Assembly: GCA_951801675.1 (NCBI GenBank)
Contig: CATONX010000020.1
Location: 1-45,826 of the forward strand
Length of the DNA: 45,826 nucleotides
Reading direction: 5' to 3'
Source: an uncultured Eubacteriales bacterium
GTDB taxonomy: Bacteria; Bacillota; Clostridia; Oscillospirales; Acutalibacteraceae
Positions 8,064-15,265 of this stretch are shown here, one piece after another. A program made the translations under genes and the position numbers. Below the pieces are notes generated by a model, which had not been told where the DNA came from, did no database searches, and was given only the letters and a program-made list of their open reading frames with translations. Numbering within the stretch: the first letter of the stretch is position 1; each line of letters begins with the position of its first letter.

Positions 8064-8092
8064 TTTTCAAAAGGCGGATATTGGTATATAAT
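8064..8092 (+). promoter_or_regulatory. Promoter of radC
   Basis: The plus strand has TATAAT (8087-8092) with a weak -35 TTTTCA (8064-8069) at 17 bp, giving a start near 8099. Confidence 0.5.
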
Positions 8093-8144
8093 TATCGATA
8101 AGAAATATATGCCAAATGGCTGTGAGGAGATGGAACGGATTTCT

Positions 8145-8849
8145 ATGGCAATGCATGATGGACACCGCGAACGGCTTCGCAACCGCTTTATCGAAGAGGG
8201 CTTGGACAGCTTTGAAATCCACAATGTTTTGGAGCTGGCGCTGTTTTATGCAATCCCGCGAAAGGATACAAACGAAATTGCCCACCGGCTTTTGACCCGG
8301 TTTGGAAGCCTTTCCGCCGTGCTGGAAGCGCCGGTACAGGAGCTGATGCAGGTAGACGGCATATCGAAAAATTCGGCGGTGTTTCTTTCCTTGATCCCGG
8401 CCCTCTGCCGGCGGTATTATGAAGACCGCTGCTCTGGAAAATGCATCACCAGCGTGGAAGAGGCAGGCGAATACTTTAAACCGAAATTCATCGGCCGCAC
8501 CGACGAGGTGATTTTCTTTCTGGTCCTGGACGGCAAGGGCCGGGTGCTCAACTGCGAAACCGTGTCGGAAGGCGTGGTGAACGAAGTCAACGTCAATGTG
8601 CGAAAGCTGGTGGAAATCAGCATGCGTTATAAGGCCACCTCCGCGATCCTGGCCCACCATCATCCAAACGGCAACGCACTTCCCTCCGAGGCGGACATCG
8701 AAACCACCTGGATGGTGCGTCATGCGCTGGAGTTTGTAGGCGTAAAGCTGACCGACCATATCATTGTGGCAGACGACGATTTTATTTCTCTGCGGGAAAG
8801 CCGGCAGTACAAGTATCTGTTTGAATCCACGCCGGAGCAGGAGGATTGA
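8145..8849 (+). CDS. radC: RadC-family JAB/MPN domain protein
   Basis: This is the only plus-strand gene in the window. RadC proteins pair an N-terminal helix-hairpin-helix-like region (FGSLSAVLEAPVQELMQVDGISKNSA) with a C-terminal JAMM metalloprotease-like fold. Here the JAMM residues are complete: AHHHPNG supplies H-x-H-P and PSEAD the Ser/Asp. Despite the name, a role in DNA repair is doubtful for the family; its true role is unclear. Frame starts exist at 8109, 8130 and 8145. 8109 lies only ~10 nt after the predicted transcription start and lacks a ribosome site, and 8130 directly abuts GAGGAG. 8145 is chosen, though its spacing to GAGGAG is long (15 nt). Confidence 0.88.
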   Translation: MAMHDGHRERLRNRFIEEGLDSFEIHNVLELALFYAIPRKDTNEIAHRLLTRFGSLSAVLEAPVQELMQVDGISKNSAVFLSLIPALCRRYYEDRCSGKCITSVEEAGEYFKPKFIGRTDEVIFFLVLDGKGRVLNCETVSEGVVNEVNVNVRKLVEISMRYKATSAILAHHHPNGNALPSEADIETTWMVRHALEFVGVKLTDHIIVADDDFISLRESRQYKYLFESTPEQED

Positions 8850-8946
8850 TTCCTCCCTGAAAACGCATTTGCGTGCAAAGCGCAGCATCATAACCAGGCA
8901 CAGCCGTTTTTTGTTCCAGCTTCGCTTTTCTAGGAAAGCTGCACGC

Positions 8947-8983
8947 AAAAGGGCCGCGGTACTTAAAGTACCGCGGCCCTTTT
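8947..8983. terminator. Bidirectional terminator between radC and the M14 peptidase gene
   Basis: A perfect stem AAAAGGGCCGCGGTA / TACCGCGGCCCTTTT with a 7-nt loop ends in T runs on both strands. It lies between two convergent genes, so it serves both. Confidence 0.88.
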
Positions 8984-8996
8984 CATGGCTTCGATT

Positions 8997-11900
8997 TTAG
9001 TTGCGGGTGATCTGAATGGAGACCGTCTGGCCCTCCTCCAGCCACTTGCCGTCGCCGCCGGCCGGCTTGACCGTCAGCGTCCGGCTGCCGGGCGTGCCCA
9101 CCGAGGTGGTCAGCGTCCAGACGCGCACACCATTCTGGTCCACGTAGTTCTTCGAAGAGGTCAGGCCCATGCCGTTCTCATTGAAGAGACCAACCTTGGA
9201 GACACCCAGGCTGGTGGTCACCGTGATGGTGAAGGTCTCGTTGACCTTGGCATTCTTGGCGCAGGCAGCCTCGAGAATCTTTGCTTCTTCCTCGCTTGCC
9301 GCAACCTTCAGGTCAACGGCGATCTGCAGGGCAAAGTCCGCCGTCGTTTCCGTGCCGTCGCTTAAAACACCGACGATGGAAAGGGCGCGCTGGCCTTTGG
9401 TGCCGATGGAGGTGGCCACCTTCCAGGTGCGGGTGCCGTCAGCATTGTCCACAAAGCTCTTCTGCGAGCAAAGGCCCATGCCGTTCTCATTGTAAAGCTT
9501 GATATTCTCCACGTCCTGGGAGGTCAAGATGGTGGTAGTAAACTGCTCATTGGGGGTTACGGAGAATTCTTCGTTTTCGATGGAGATAAAGGGAGCAAGC
9601 TTGCCGTAATCCGCGTCGGAAAGGCCAGCGACGGAAGAATAAACGGCGTTGGCAATCAGGCGGTAAGCCACCTGAACATGGCCCTTATTCATCACGTTGT
9701 TGGCAAAGAGGGTGACAGGCGTACCGTTGTAGTCCGCCTGGACGGCGAAGGCCTTGCCGTCTACGTCGCCTCTGCGGTTGGCCTTTGCAAAGCCCTTGAT
9801 GTAGGAATTCTCGTCCGCCGCCACAATCAGCTGCTTTACATTCTCAGGAACGCTGGAGAAATAGGCGTTCTTCAGGTAAACGGTTTCCTGGCCTTCGTAA
9901 CCGGCGGTCACGAAGCTGTCTTGTGCATAGGAGGCGGCAAAGAGCGCCTCGCCGGCCGAAATGGTCTTGGTGGTCAGGCCAGAAATACCCAGAGTATTGC
10001 GGGCAAAGGTAACGGTGTTGGCGCCTGTACCCACATAGGGGATGCCGGCATCCAGAAGGCTCTTGACGTTGGTGTTGGAGGTGCTGACGATCACGTTGGG
10101 CTGCGCGTCTTTGGTGCTCTCCACAAAGTCAAAGCCCAGGTAATTGAGGGCCCATCTCATTTCGTAGCTGCCGCCCGCCAGATAGACGGTGGGCTTGGGA
10201 AGCTCTTTGACGAGAGAATAGCCGTTATAGGCGCTCATAGTCAGCTGATAATCGGAAAGGGTGGCCGCGTCGGCGGCGGAAACTAGGAAATCACCAGGCG
10301 CGTAGACGCCGGGATTCTCGCCCTGGATGATGAACACCTTCTTACCGGAGTTCAGCAGGGTGTTGACCGCTTTCACCGCGTCGTTGGAATCGTTGGCGAT
10401 GACCACCTGCTCGGAATCGGGCACCACGTTTGCCGGACGGGCAAAGGTGGTATACGCGGCGGTCTTTCCGTCAAAGGCGCCGGGGGCACGGATTTCGTCG
10501 CAGTCAAAGCCGCGCATTTCCGGGAAGTTGATGACCACTTCGGCATACATGCTGTCGTAGTCGGACATGTCGTATCCTTCAAAGAGGCAGACATTGATGT
10601 AGCCGCGGCGGGCCTGCTTCATGTCGATGACAAAGGTTCCCGCCGGATAGGTGACGCCGTTGACCTGGGTCGCCTCGGTCAGCTGCGCCATCTTCCAGTT
10701 GTTGTGAAGGCCGTATTCCACCATGTTGTAGGCTTCGGTGACGTTCTTCTGCATAGAGGGATCCACCGGGATCACATAGTAGTCCGGGAAGAAGGACTCA
10801 CCCTCTTCTCTCGGGCGGCCGATGGATTCGCCGTCGGAGTTTACAAACCACTGGTCCACCTTTTCGGCTTCGTCGGTGTTCTCCACGCCGCGGCGCCAGT
10901 ATTCGAGCTGGTTGAGGTAGACGGCATCCTTATTCTTGAGCATGTAATCCATGCAGGCAAGCATAACGCCGTGGTTGGCCTTGACGGAATTTTCATTCAT
11001 TTCCGGGATTTCCACGGTGTGGCCCAGAGAACCGTAGTGCATGGCCACGATGGCGGTGTACATGGGGGAACCGTCGTCCCAGCCGCCGTTGAGGCCCGCG
11101 TCATAGTCCTCATACGGAATGACGAACTTCGTGTACTTCTCAGACGTTGAGGTACCGGCCAGACCCATGGCATGGGCCAGAGGCTGCATGTTCTGCACTA
11201 AGAGGTCCCATTCGTAGTTGGGGTCGTGAGGACCGGAGCAGGGCTCGATGAGGAAGTTCTTTACATAGCCGTGCAGATCCAGGAAGGTGGCGGGCATCCA
11301 CTGGGAAACCCGGCCCATCAGGGCGGAGATTTCCGGAGAGATCTGATAGGTGATGTCGCGGTTGGGGTCAAACCCGGTGGAAAGCGCACGGGTCATGGCC
11401 TCGCGGCCGTCAGGATTGTCCACAAAGGTGAAGACGAGAATGAAGTTGTCGAGGATTTCGTCCACATTGAGGGTGACGGTGGTTTCCTCGCCCTGCACGT
11501 TATTGGTGGTGTCCCGGCCATAACCGGCAGACGCCTTCTCCGACGAGGCATAGGTGGTGTAGGAAACGGTGTCCTGGGTGGCGAACTGGTCGAACAGCTC
11601 AATCATGGCGTCCACGCCCGGCTGCTCATCCGCGTGAATGTTGTTGCACCACAGGGGGATTTTATAATCGGTCTTGCCTTCCTTGACCATTTCCATGGCA
11701 GCCGCCGGGTCCTCCAGCGCCTTGGGAAGGAACTCGTTGAGGTAGAAATCAATGTCGCTCTGTTTTTCGGCGACGATACCCATGGGCATCTCCTTGCCCT
11801 CGGTGGAATAGCCGACAATATCATAGCCCAAGTAACGGTCGGTCTTTGCCTTGGACTTCTCGATGGAAGCCTTGACGGTGGGAACAATCTCGCTCCAGGC

Positions 11901-12533
11901 GTGATAGCTCTCGTAGATGCTCAGACGCAGGTCACTCGACGCCGCGCAGACCTCTTCATCCGCAGTCACACCCACCATTTTGAACTCGTAAACGCCAAAC
12001 AGGGTGTTGGCCTTGGTGCGGTTGGAACGGGGGCTGCTCAGGTCCACCGTGCCAAAGGGCAGGTCGAAGAAAAGCTCGGCGGTAACCTTGCCGGTCTTCG
12101 CGTCAAAGGCCGGGGCGGAAACGACCGTAATGAAGGAATCGGCCTTGCCGCTCTTCTTCCAGTCGCTGATGGGCTTGCCGCCATAGAAGAAGTTCCAGCT
12201 AAGCTTGGCAAAATCGTCAGCGGTGCCGGAATAGTCCGCAGTGACGGTGATGGTTCTGGCCTCGCTCATAACCGCCATGTCCTCACTGAAGGTCAGATTG
12301 GTCAGCTGGCCGATAGAAACGAGGTTGGGGCCGGCAGGCATTTCGCTCACCCGCAGCGCCCCATAGGGGTTGGGTTCGAACACGTCCGTCGAATTGGTCC
12401 CGGCCTCTTGAGACAAGCTTGTCTCAGGCGCATCGGTCCCATTGTCCGCCGCGACCGCCGACGGCAACATTACCGTAAGCAGCATCAGCAGGGACAAAAG
12501 CAACGAAAGTGCTTTTTTGGATTGCTTTTTCAT
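8997..12533 (-). CDS. Large secreted M14-family zinc carboxypeptidase with C-terminal tandem repeats
   Basis: This 1178-residue exported protein begins with a Sec signal peptide (basic start, hydrophobic core to ~23, cleavage likely after AVA at 28). A beta-rich region (~60-205) precedes an M14 domain (~210-540) with complete catalytic residues: His300 and Glu303 in HADE, NPDGR (373-377), Arg392 in DPNRD, His421 in DLHGY, and Glu508 in VEIPE. These fit zinc binding and C-terminal residue or amide cleavage of peptides, perhaps peptidoglycan stems. Residues ~720-980 resemble the glutamine-amidotransferase-like module that follows M14 in other large members (uncertain). Two related ~80-100-residue units (995-1097, 1098-1178) share NENGMGL and TWKVATSIGT/VWTLTTSVGT. 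No sortase, SLH or membrane anchor is seen, so it is probably released. Ribosome site GAGGAGG. Confidence 0.88.
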   Translation of the reverse strand: MKKQSKKALSLLLSLLMLLTVMLPSAVAADNGTDAPETSLSQEAGTNSTDVFEPNPYGALRVSEMPAGPNLVSIGQLTNLTFSEDMAVMSEARTITVTADYSGTADDFAKLSWNFFYGGKPISDWKKSGKADSFITVVSAPAFDAKTGKVTAELFFDLPFGTVDLSSPRSNRTKANTLFGVYEFKMVGVTADEEVCAASSDLRLSIYESYHAWSEIVPTVKASIEKSKAKTDRYLGYDIVGYSTEGKEMPMGIVAEKQSDIDFYLNEFLPKALEDPAAAMEMVKEGKTDYKIPLWCNNIHADEQPGVDAMIELFDQFATQDTVSYTTYASSEKASAGYGRDTTNNVQGEETTVTLNVDEILDNFILVFTFVDNPDGREAMTRALSTGFDPNRDITYQISPEISALMGRVSQWMPATFLDLHGYVKNFLIEPCSGPHDPNYEWDLLVQNMQPLAHAMGLAGTSTSEKYTKFVIPYEDYDAGLNGGWDDGSPMYTAIVAMHYGSLGHTVEIPEMNENSVKANHGVMLACMDYMLKNKDAVYLNQLEYWRRGVENTDEAEKVDQWFVNSDGESIGRPREEGESFFPDYYVIPVDPSMQKNVTEAYNMVEYGLHNNWKMAQLTEATQVNGVTYPAGTFVIDMKQARRGYINVCLFEGYDMSDYDSMYAEVVINFPEMRGFDCDEIRAPGAFDGKTAAYTTFARPANVVPDSEQVVIANDSNDAVKAVNTLLNSGKKVFIIQGENPGVYAPGDFLVSAADAATLSDYQLTMSAYNGYSLVKELPKPTVYLAGGSYEMRWALNYLGFDFVESTKDAQPNVIVSTSNTNVKSLLDAGIPYVGTGANTVTFARNTLGISGLTTKTISAGEALFAASYAQDSFVTAGYEGQETVYLKNAYFSSVPENVKQLIVAADENSYIKGFAKANRRGDVDGKAFAVQADYNGTPVTLFANNVMNKGHVQVAYRLIANAVYSSVAGLSDADYGKLAPFISIENEEFSVTPNEQFTTTILTSQDVENIKLYNENGMGLCSQKSFVDNADGTRTWKVATSIGTKGQRALSIVGVLSDGTETTADFALQIAVDLKVAASEEEAKILEAACAKNAKVNETFTITVTTSLGVSKVGLFNENGMGLTSSKNYVDQNGVRVWTLTTSVGTPGSRTLTVKPAGGDGKWLEEGQTVSIQITRN
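9000..9551 (-). repeat. Two tandem repeat units at the C-terminus of the M14 peptidase
   Basis: Unit 1 (9243-9551) and unit 2 (9000-9242) align through NE.FT.T..TS..V..I/V.L.NENGMGL, then K.FVD/K.YVD, then a Trp-centred strand and SIGT/SVGT..R.L. They look like beta-sandwich adhesion modules, but no named family was recognised. Confidence 0.7.
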
Positions 12534-12601
12534 GTGTTTTACCTCCTCAAAGCTTCATCCGGTACGGCAGATGCCGAATATGTACCAGATTTTTCATATC
12601 C

Positions 12602-12630
12602 AGTATAAGACACATGCATAGATCTGTCAA
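12602..12630 (-). promoter_or_regulatory. Strong promoter of the M14 peptidase gene
   Basis: On the minus strand, a consensus TTGACA (12625-12630) lies 17 bp from TATACT (12602-12607). Transcription would start near 12595, leaving a ~60-nt leader. That leader can fold a small hairpin (CGGC-ATCT-GCCG) before the GAGGAGG site. Confidence 0.8.
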
Positions 12631-12643
12631 TGCATTTCTATCC

Positions 12644-12691
12644 ATAAATCTGCATATTTTCTGGAGTTTCATCGATAATATGCAGATTTAT
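12644..12691 (-). promoter_or_regulatory. Perfect 15-bp inverted repeat upstream of the M14 promoter
   Basis: ATAAATCTGCATATT (12644-12658) and AATATGCAGATTTAT (12677-12691) are exact reverse complements separated by 18 bp. The dyad centre is about 72 bp before the predicted start, just upstream of the -35, where activators often bind. The arms are AT-rich and no T tract follows, so it does not look like a terminator. Confidence 0.6.
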
Positions 12692-12824
12692 TTGTATATT
12701 CTCTTTGTAACTCCCTCTTTCCTGTATTATTTTCATGGAAAGCAACTGAAAATTTGAGAATATTGATGCTGAATTTATTTGGTATATGAATATTTATACA
12801 ATCCAGCTCTTTTTCTGATAAAAC

Positions 12825-12864
12825 AAAAAAAAGCGGCTGTGGTTTTATAAAACCACAGCCGCTT
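12825..12864 (-). terminator. Intrinsic terminator after the fumarase beta-type gene
   Basis: A perfect 34-nt palindrome (AAGCGGCTGTGGTTTTA and its complement, 12831-12864) is followed by a T8 tract on the minus strand, starting 8 nt past the stop at 12873. It is one of the cleanest terminators here. Confidence 0.92.
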
Positions 12865-12872
12865 AATTTCTG

Positions 12873-13415
12873 TTATTCCCGGTCAAAGAGGTTGCCTCCG
12901 TGGCAATCCACCGCGACCACCAGCGGGAACTTCTCCACCGTCAGCCGTTTGATGGATTCACACCCCAGATCTTCAAATGCCACCACCTCGCAGCTTTTGA
13001 TGCATTTGGCCGCCAAAGCGCCAGCACCGCCGATGGCACACAAATAGGTGGCTTTGTACTGCCCGATGGCTTCCACCACTTCCCTAGCCCGCTGGCCCTT
13101 GCCGATCATCCCTTTGAGCCCCAAAGACAGAAGCCGCGGGGTATGCACGTCCATCCGCCCGGATGTAGTAGGGCCGCACGAGCCAATCGGCAGCCCAGCG
13201 GGCGCCGGTGTCGGCCCCGCATAGTAGAGAACCGCGCCCTTTATGCAAATGGGAAGCTCCTCCCCAGCGTCGAGCATGGCGATCATTCGTTTGTGAGCCG
13301 CGTCCCTGGCGGTGTAAACCGTGCCAGAAAGCAAAATCCCCTGCCCTGCGAACAGCTCATCCGCCCTCTGGGCCAGCTCATTCGTATGGACCGTTACCCT
13401 TTGCGTAGAAACCAC
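12873..13415 (-). CDS. Fumarate hydratase / tartrate dehydratase class I beta-type subunit (TtdB/FumB family)
   Basis: This 180-residue protein matches the beta subunit of two-subunit Fe-S hydro-lyases: ILLSGTVYTARDAAHKR near the start, LYYAGPTPA, IGSCGPTTSGRMD, KGMIGKG and an FPLVVAVD ending. The family adds water to fumarate or removes it from malate or tartrate, with the [4Fe-4S] cluster held by the alpha subunit. No alpha gene lies next to it: the upstream gene is DivIVA-like. It may therefore pair with an alpha subunit encoded elsewhere, or be a relic. The GTG at 13415 is chosen because the family begins about 15 residues before the LLSGTVYTARD motif. Its ribosome site is poor (AAAGAG directly abuts it), and it overlaps the displaced DivIVA tail by 22 nt. 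Confidence 0.82.
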   Translation of the reverse strand: MVSTQRVTVHTNELAQRADELFAGQGILLSGTVYTARDAAHKRMIAMLDAGEELPICIKGAVLYYAGPTPAPAGLPIGSCGPTTSGRMDVHTPRLLSLGLKGMIGKGQRAREVVEAIGQYKATYLCAIGGAGALAAKCIKSCEVVAFEDLGCESIKRLTVEKFPLVVAVDCHGGNLFDRE

Positions 13416-13607
13416 CTCTTTATGTTCTTGGAAACCGTCTGCACCGTCCGGTGCAGCAAACTCAAAGTCCCGTCCAAGCCGTCCGTCCGCTTTTCTGCCC
13501 AAGGACGGTCGAAATCCGGCCCGGCCTCTTCCCTTTCCCGTCCCTGTGAGTCCGGCTCATCCGGGATGGGCGCAGCATCATCCGCGCGCGAGGCCTGCGG
13601 CCCTGAC
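13394..13607 (-). other. Out-of-frame continuation that looks like the missing C-terminus of the DivIVA-like protein
   Basis: In the frame one base away from the DivIVA-like gene, reading continues past its stop for about 70 codons to a TAA at 13394-13396. It encodes an acidic, Pro-rich linker (ADDAAPIPDEPD) and then a basic amphipathic tail (TVQTVSKNIKRWFLRKG). The switch point fits an A6 run (T6 on the coding strand) at 13623-13628: with five bases the two frames join as DPLFFVPPSES. This stretch has no start site of its own. Confidence 0.55.
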
Positions 13608-14339
13608 TCAGACGGAGGGACGAAAAAACAGCGGATCGTTGTTTTCTTCCTCTTCGTCAAACGCCTTCGCTTCTTTCGAAGCGGTCAGCTCGGAAAGCTG
13701 GACAGCGGCCTTGTCAATCTCCCGGCACATGTCGTCGAGCTTTTGATCGATGTCTTTGGTGATCTGGTGAATGGTCTCGCGCATGGCGTCGATCTCGCCG
13801 CGTAAGCCCGTGATGTTTCCATACACCGCCTGGGCGGAAGCATTGGCCGCGTCCGCCGTTTCCTTGGCGGTTTTCTGCGTATCCTCCAGAATCTTCGCAG
13901 CGCTCATCCGCGCGTCCAGCAGCACCTCGCCCGCCTGGGCGCTTACCCGCTCATAAAGCCCCGCCCGTTCGGACAGGGTGTCCATCTGCTCGCGAAGCTG
14001 GCGGTTCTTCTCCTGCTCGAGGGTCAGCTCCCGCAGACGCTGGCCTTCCGAGAGCTTTGCGTTTCGCAGTTCATTTTCCACCCGGGCCATTTCTTCCGCC
14101 AAGCGGGTATTTTTGACCTTTTCCTCCTCGAGCTGGTTCTCCAGCCCTAGAATGATTTCGTCAAAGTCGGACACTTTTCGGGCAAACTCATCCCGCGAAC
14201 GAGAGGTTTCGCTGAGCTGATGCTCGAGCTGCTGGCGGATGGCCAGGGACTCCTGGTTCATCGTATCGATATAATGGAGCACCTCGCCTCGGTCAAACCC
14301 GCCGAAGGCTGCTTTTTTGAATATCACCTGGTTTTCCAT
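13608..14339 (-). CDS. DivIVA-like coiled-coil protein
   Basis: This protein has 243 residues as read. The N-terminus (FKKAAFGGFDRGEVLHYIDTM) matches the DivIVA membrane-targeting domain, in which a turn plus conserved EV..YI residues bind curved membrane. It is followed by long coiled coils (~25-125 and 150-225), then a short acidic tail (DEEEENND). DivIVA proteins gather at poles or septa and recruit partners for division, wall growth or sporulation. The ATG has GAGGAGG at good spacing and a promoter at 14373-14401. The reading frame stops at 13608 right after a T6 run, and the adjacent frame carries what appears to be the rest of the protein. The annotated protein may therefore be truncated by a frameshift, a sequencing error or a recoding site. 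Confidence 0.8.
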   Translation of the reverse strand: MENQVIFKKAAFGGFDRGEVLHYIDTMNQESLAIRQQLEHQLSETSRSRDEFARKVSDFDEIILGLENQLEEEKVKNTRLAEEMARVENELRNAKLSEGQRLRELTLEQEKNRQLREQMDTLSERAGLYERVSAQAGEVLLDARMSAAKILEDTQKTAKETADAANASAQAVYGNITGLRGEIDAMRETIHQITKDIDQKLDDMCREIDKAAVQLSELTASKEAKAFDEEEENNDPLFFRPSV

Positions 14340-14372
14340 GCAAAAATCCTCCTCGTCCGCATTTCTTGTTTC

Positions 14373-14401
14373 ATTATATCAGCGCCGCTCCTCAATTACA
14401 A
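14373..14401 (-). promoter_or_regulatory. Promoter of the DivIVA-like gene
   Basis: On the minus strand, TATAAT (14373-14378) is preceded by TGA (extended -10) and lies 17 bp from TTGTAA (14396-14401). It probably also drives the fumarase beta-type gene. Confidence 0.7.
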
Positions 14402-14490
14402 GGGCGAGGAAACGAATTTCACAAAGATACCATCATCAATTCCCATATATAGGCTTCGGCGACTAAGGCCGCTTTTTTTGAAAACTGCAA

Positions 14491-15042
14491 TCAGTCACGC
14501 GCGGCAATGCTCTCTGCGCTTTCCACAGAGGCGGCGTCTGATTCATGCTCAGAAGCTAAAGGGCATTCCTTTTGCCCTGCAAGCTGCCGGCGGAACAGAC
14601 GGCGAAATAGAACGCGAACAAAAGGTTGGATGAAGAACAATTGGGTAAAGAAGGCAAAGGGAAAATTAAAAACGACCTTCTGCATCCACTGGGCCAAAAA
14701 CTCCGGTGAAAACCCGCAATAAAAAGCAGTGGCAAGAAAGCTCATCATAGGGCACATCAGGCATACGGTAGCGCAGATGATGACCGTCGTTGCCACGTAG
14801 GGTTTCGCCTCTTTTGGATCCGCAACCCGGAAAGCAAGCCTTTCGGAAAGGGGGCTGGCGATGAAAATTTCCAACAAAATCGCGCAGGCAAACTCAATGG
14901 GCACCACCGTCCACGCTGCGGTAAAAACCTGATTGCTCATTCCTCCCATCTCAATGGCGAGATTATAGAAGACGAACAAATGTACGGTGATGAACACGGT
15001 GAGGAACGCAAAAACAATTTTCTGAAATTTGGTGGTGGGCAT
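14491..15042 (-). CDS. DUF2798 family membrane protein
   Basis: This 183-residue protein has four hydrophobic segments arranged as two similar halves. Each half has a helix pair, with conserved FNLA-type and CLMCPMMSF motifs and an ERLAFRVADP linker, typical of DUF2798. The family's role is not known. The last ~45 residues are hydrophilic and acid/Ala/Ser-rich (SDAASVESAES). The ATG at 15042 (MPTTKFQK) is preferred over 15072 because AGGAAG lies 8 nt before it and the family starts there. A terminator-like hairpin lies in its leader at 15071-15134, so expression may be controlled by premature termination. Confidence 0.8.
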   Translation of the reverse strand: MPTTKFQKIVFAFLTVFITVHLFVFYNLAIEMGGMSNQVFTAAWTVVPIEFACAILLEIFIASPLSERLAFRVADPKEAKPYVATTVIICATVCLMCPMMSFLATAFYCGFSPEFLAQWMQKVVFNFPFAFFTQLFFIQPFVRVLFRRLFRRQLAGQKECPLASEHESDAASVESAESIAARD

Positions 15043-15070
15043 AGCTGCATCTTCCTTTCTTTTTTGCAAC

Positions 15071-15134
15071 AAAAAAAGACACAGGTCGCACTTTGTCCCG
15101 TAATCAGATTTACGTGCAAAGCACTACATGTGTC
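15071..15134 (-). promoter_or_regulatory. Terminator-like hairpin in the leader of the DUF2798 gene (attenuator or small-RNA end)
   Basis: On the minus strand, GACACA...GTGCTTTG pairs with CAAAGTGC...TGTGTC (15078-15134), closed by a CGTAA/TTACG subhairpin, and is followed directly by T7 (15071-15077). A competing small hairpin GTGC-TTT-GCAC exists within the 5' arm. It lies about 90 nt after the predicted start at 15158 and about 30 nt before the ATG. No known riboswitch class was recognised. Confidence 0.55.
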
Positions 15135-15164
15135 GTTCATTTGTGTGCATATAAAGTTTTTATT

Positions 15165-15194
15165 ATTTTACCGCGCAATCAGCCAGGCTGTCAA
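15165..15194 (-). promoter_or_regulatory. Promoter of the DUF2798 gene or of a short leader RNA
   Basis: On the minus strand, consensus TTGACA (15189-15194) lies 18 bp from TAAAAT (15165-15170). The start would be near 15158. Confidence 0.7.
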
Positions 15195-15223
15195 GATGCT
15201 TTTGTTTTTGATTTCTCCCATGC

Positions 15224-15260
15224 AAACGGGCGCCGGTTTTCTTCTTACCGGCGCCCGTTT
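15224..15260 (-). terminator. Terminator after spoIVA
   Basis: A 14-bp GC-rich stem AAACGGGCGCCGGT / ACCGGCGCCCGTTT with a 9-nt loop begins 6 nt past the spoIVA stop. The T tract on the minus strand is short (GTTTGC). Confidence 0.75.
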
Positions 15261-15265
15261 ATCCA

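Noticed and set aside
8067-8948. A 293-codon minus-strand frame over radC
   Set aside because: RadC motifs (HxHP, SxxD) are on the plus strand, and the minus frame is its shadow.
11226-12608. A 460-codon open frame on the plus strand
   Set aside because: It is exactly antisense to the M14 peptidase, has repetitive His/Gly/Val composition typical of shadow frames in GC-rich genes, and lacks a promoter and ribosome site.
13394-13660. Separate 88-codon gene between DivIVA and the fumarase-type gene
   Set aside because: It lacks its own ribosome site and begins inside the DivIVA coding region in another frame; it is better explained as the displaced DivIVA tail.
14449-14478. Hairpin with a T run after the DUF2798 gene
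   Set aside because: The short CGGC/GCCG stem with T7 reads in the plus direction, where there is no gene to terminate; on the minus strand it has no T tract.
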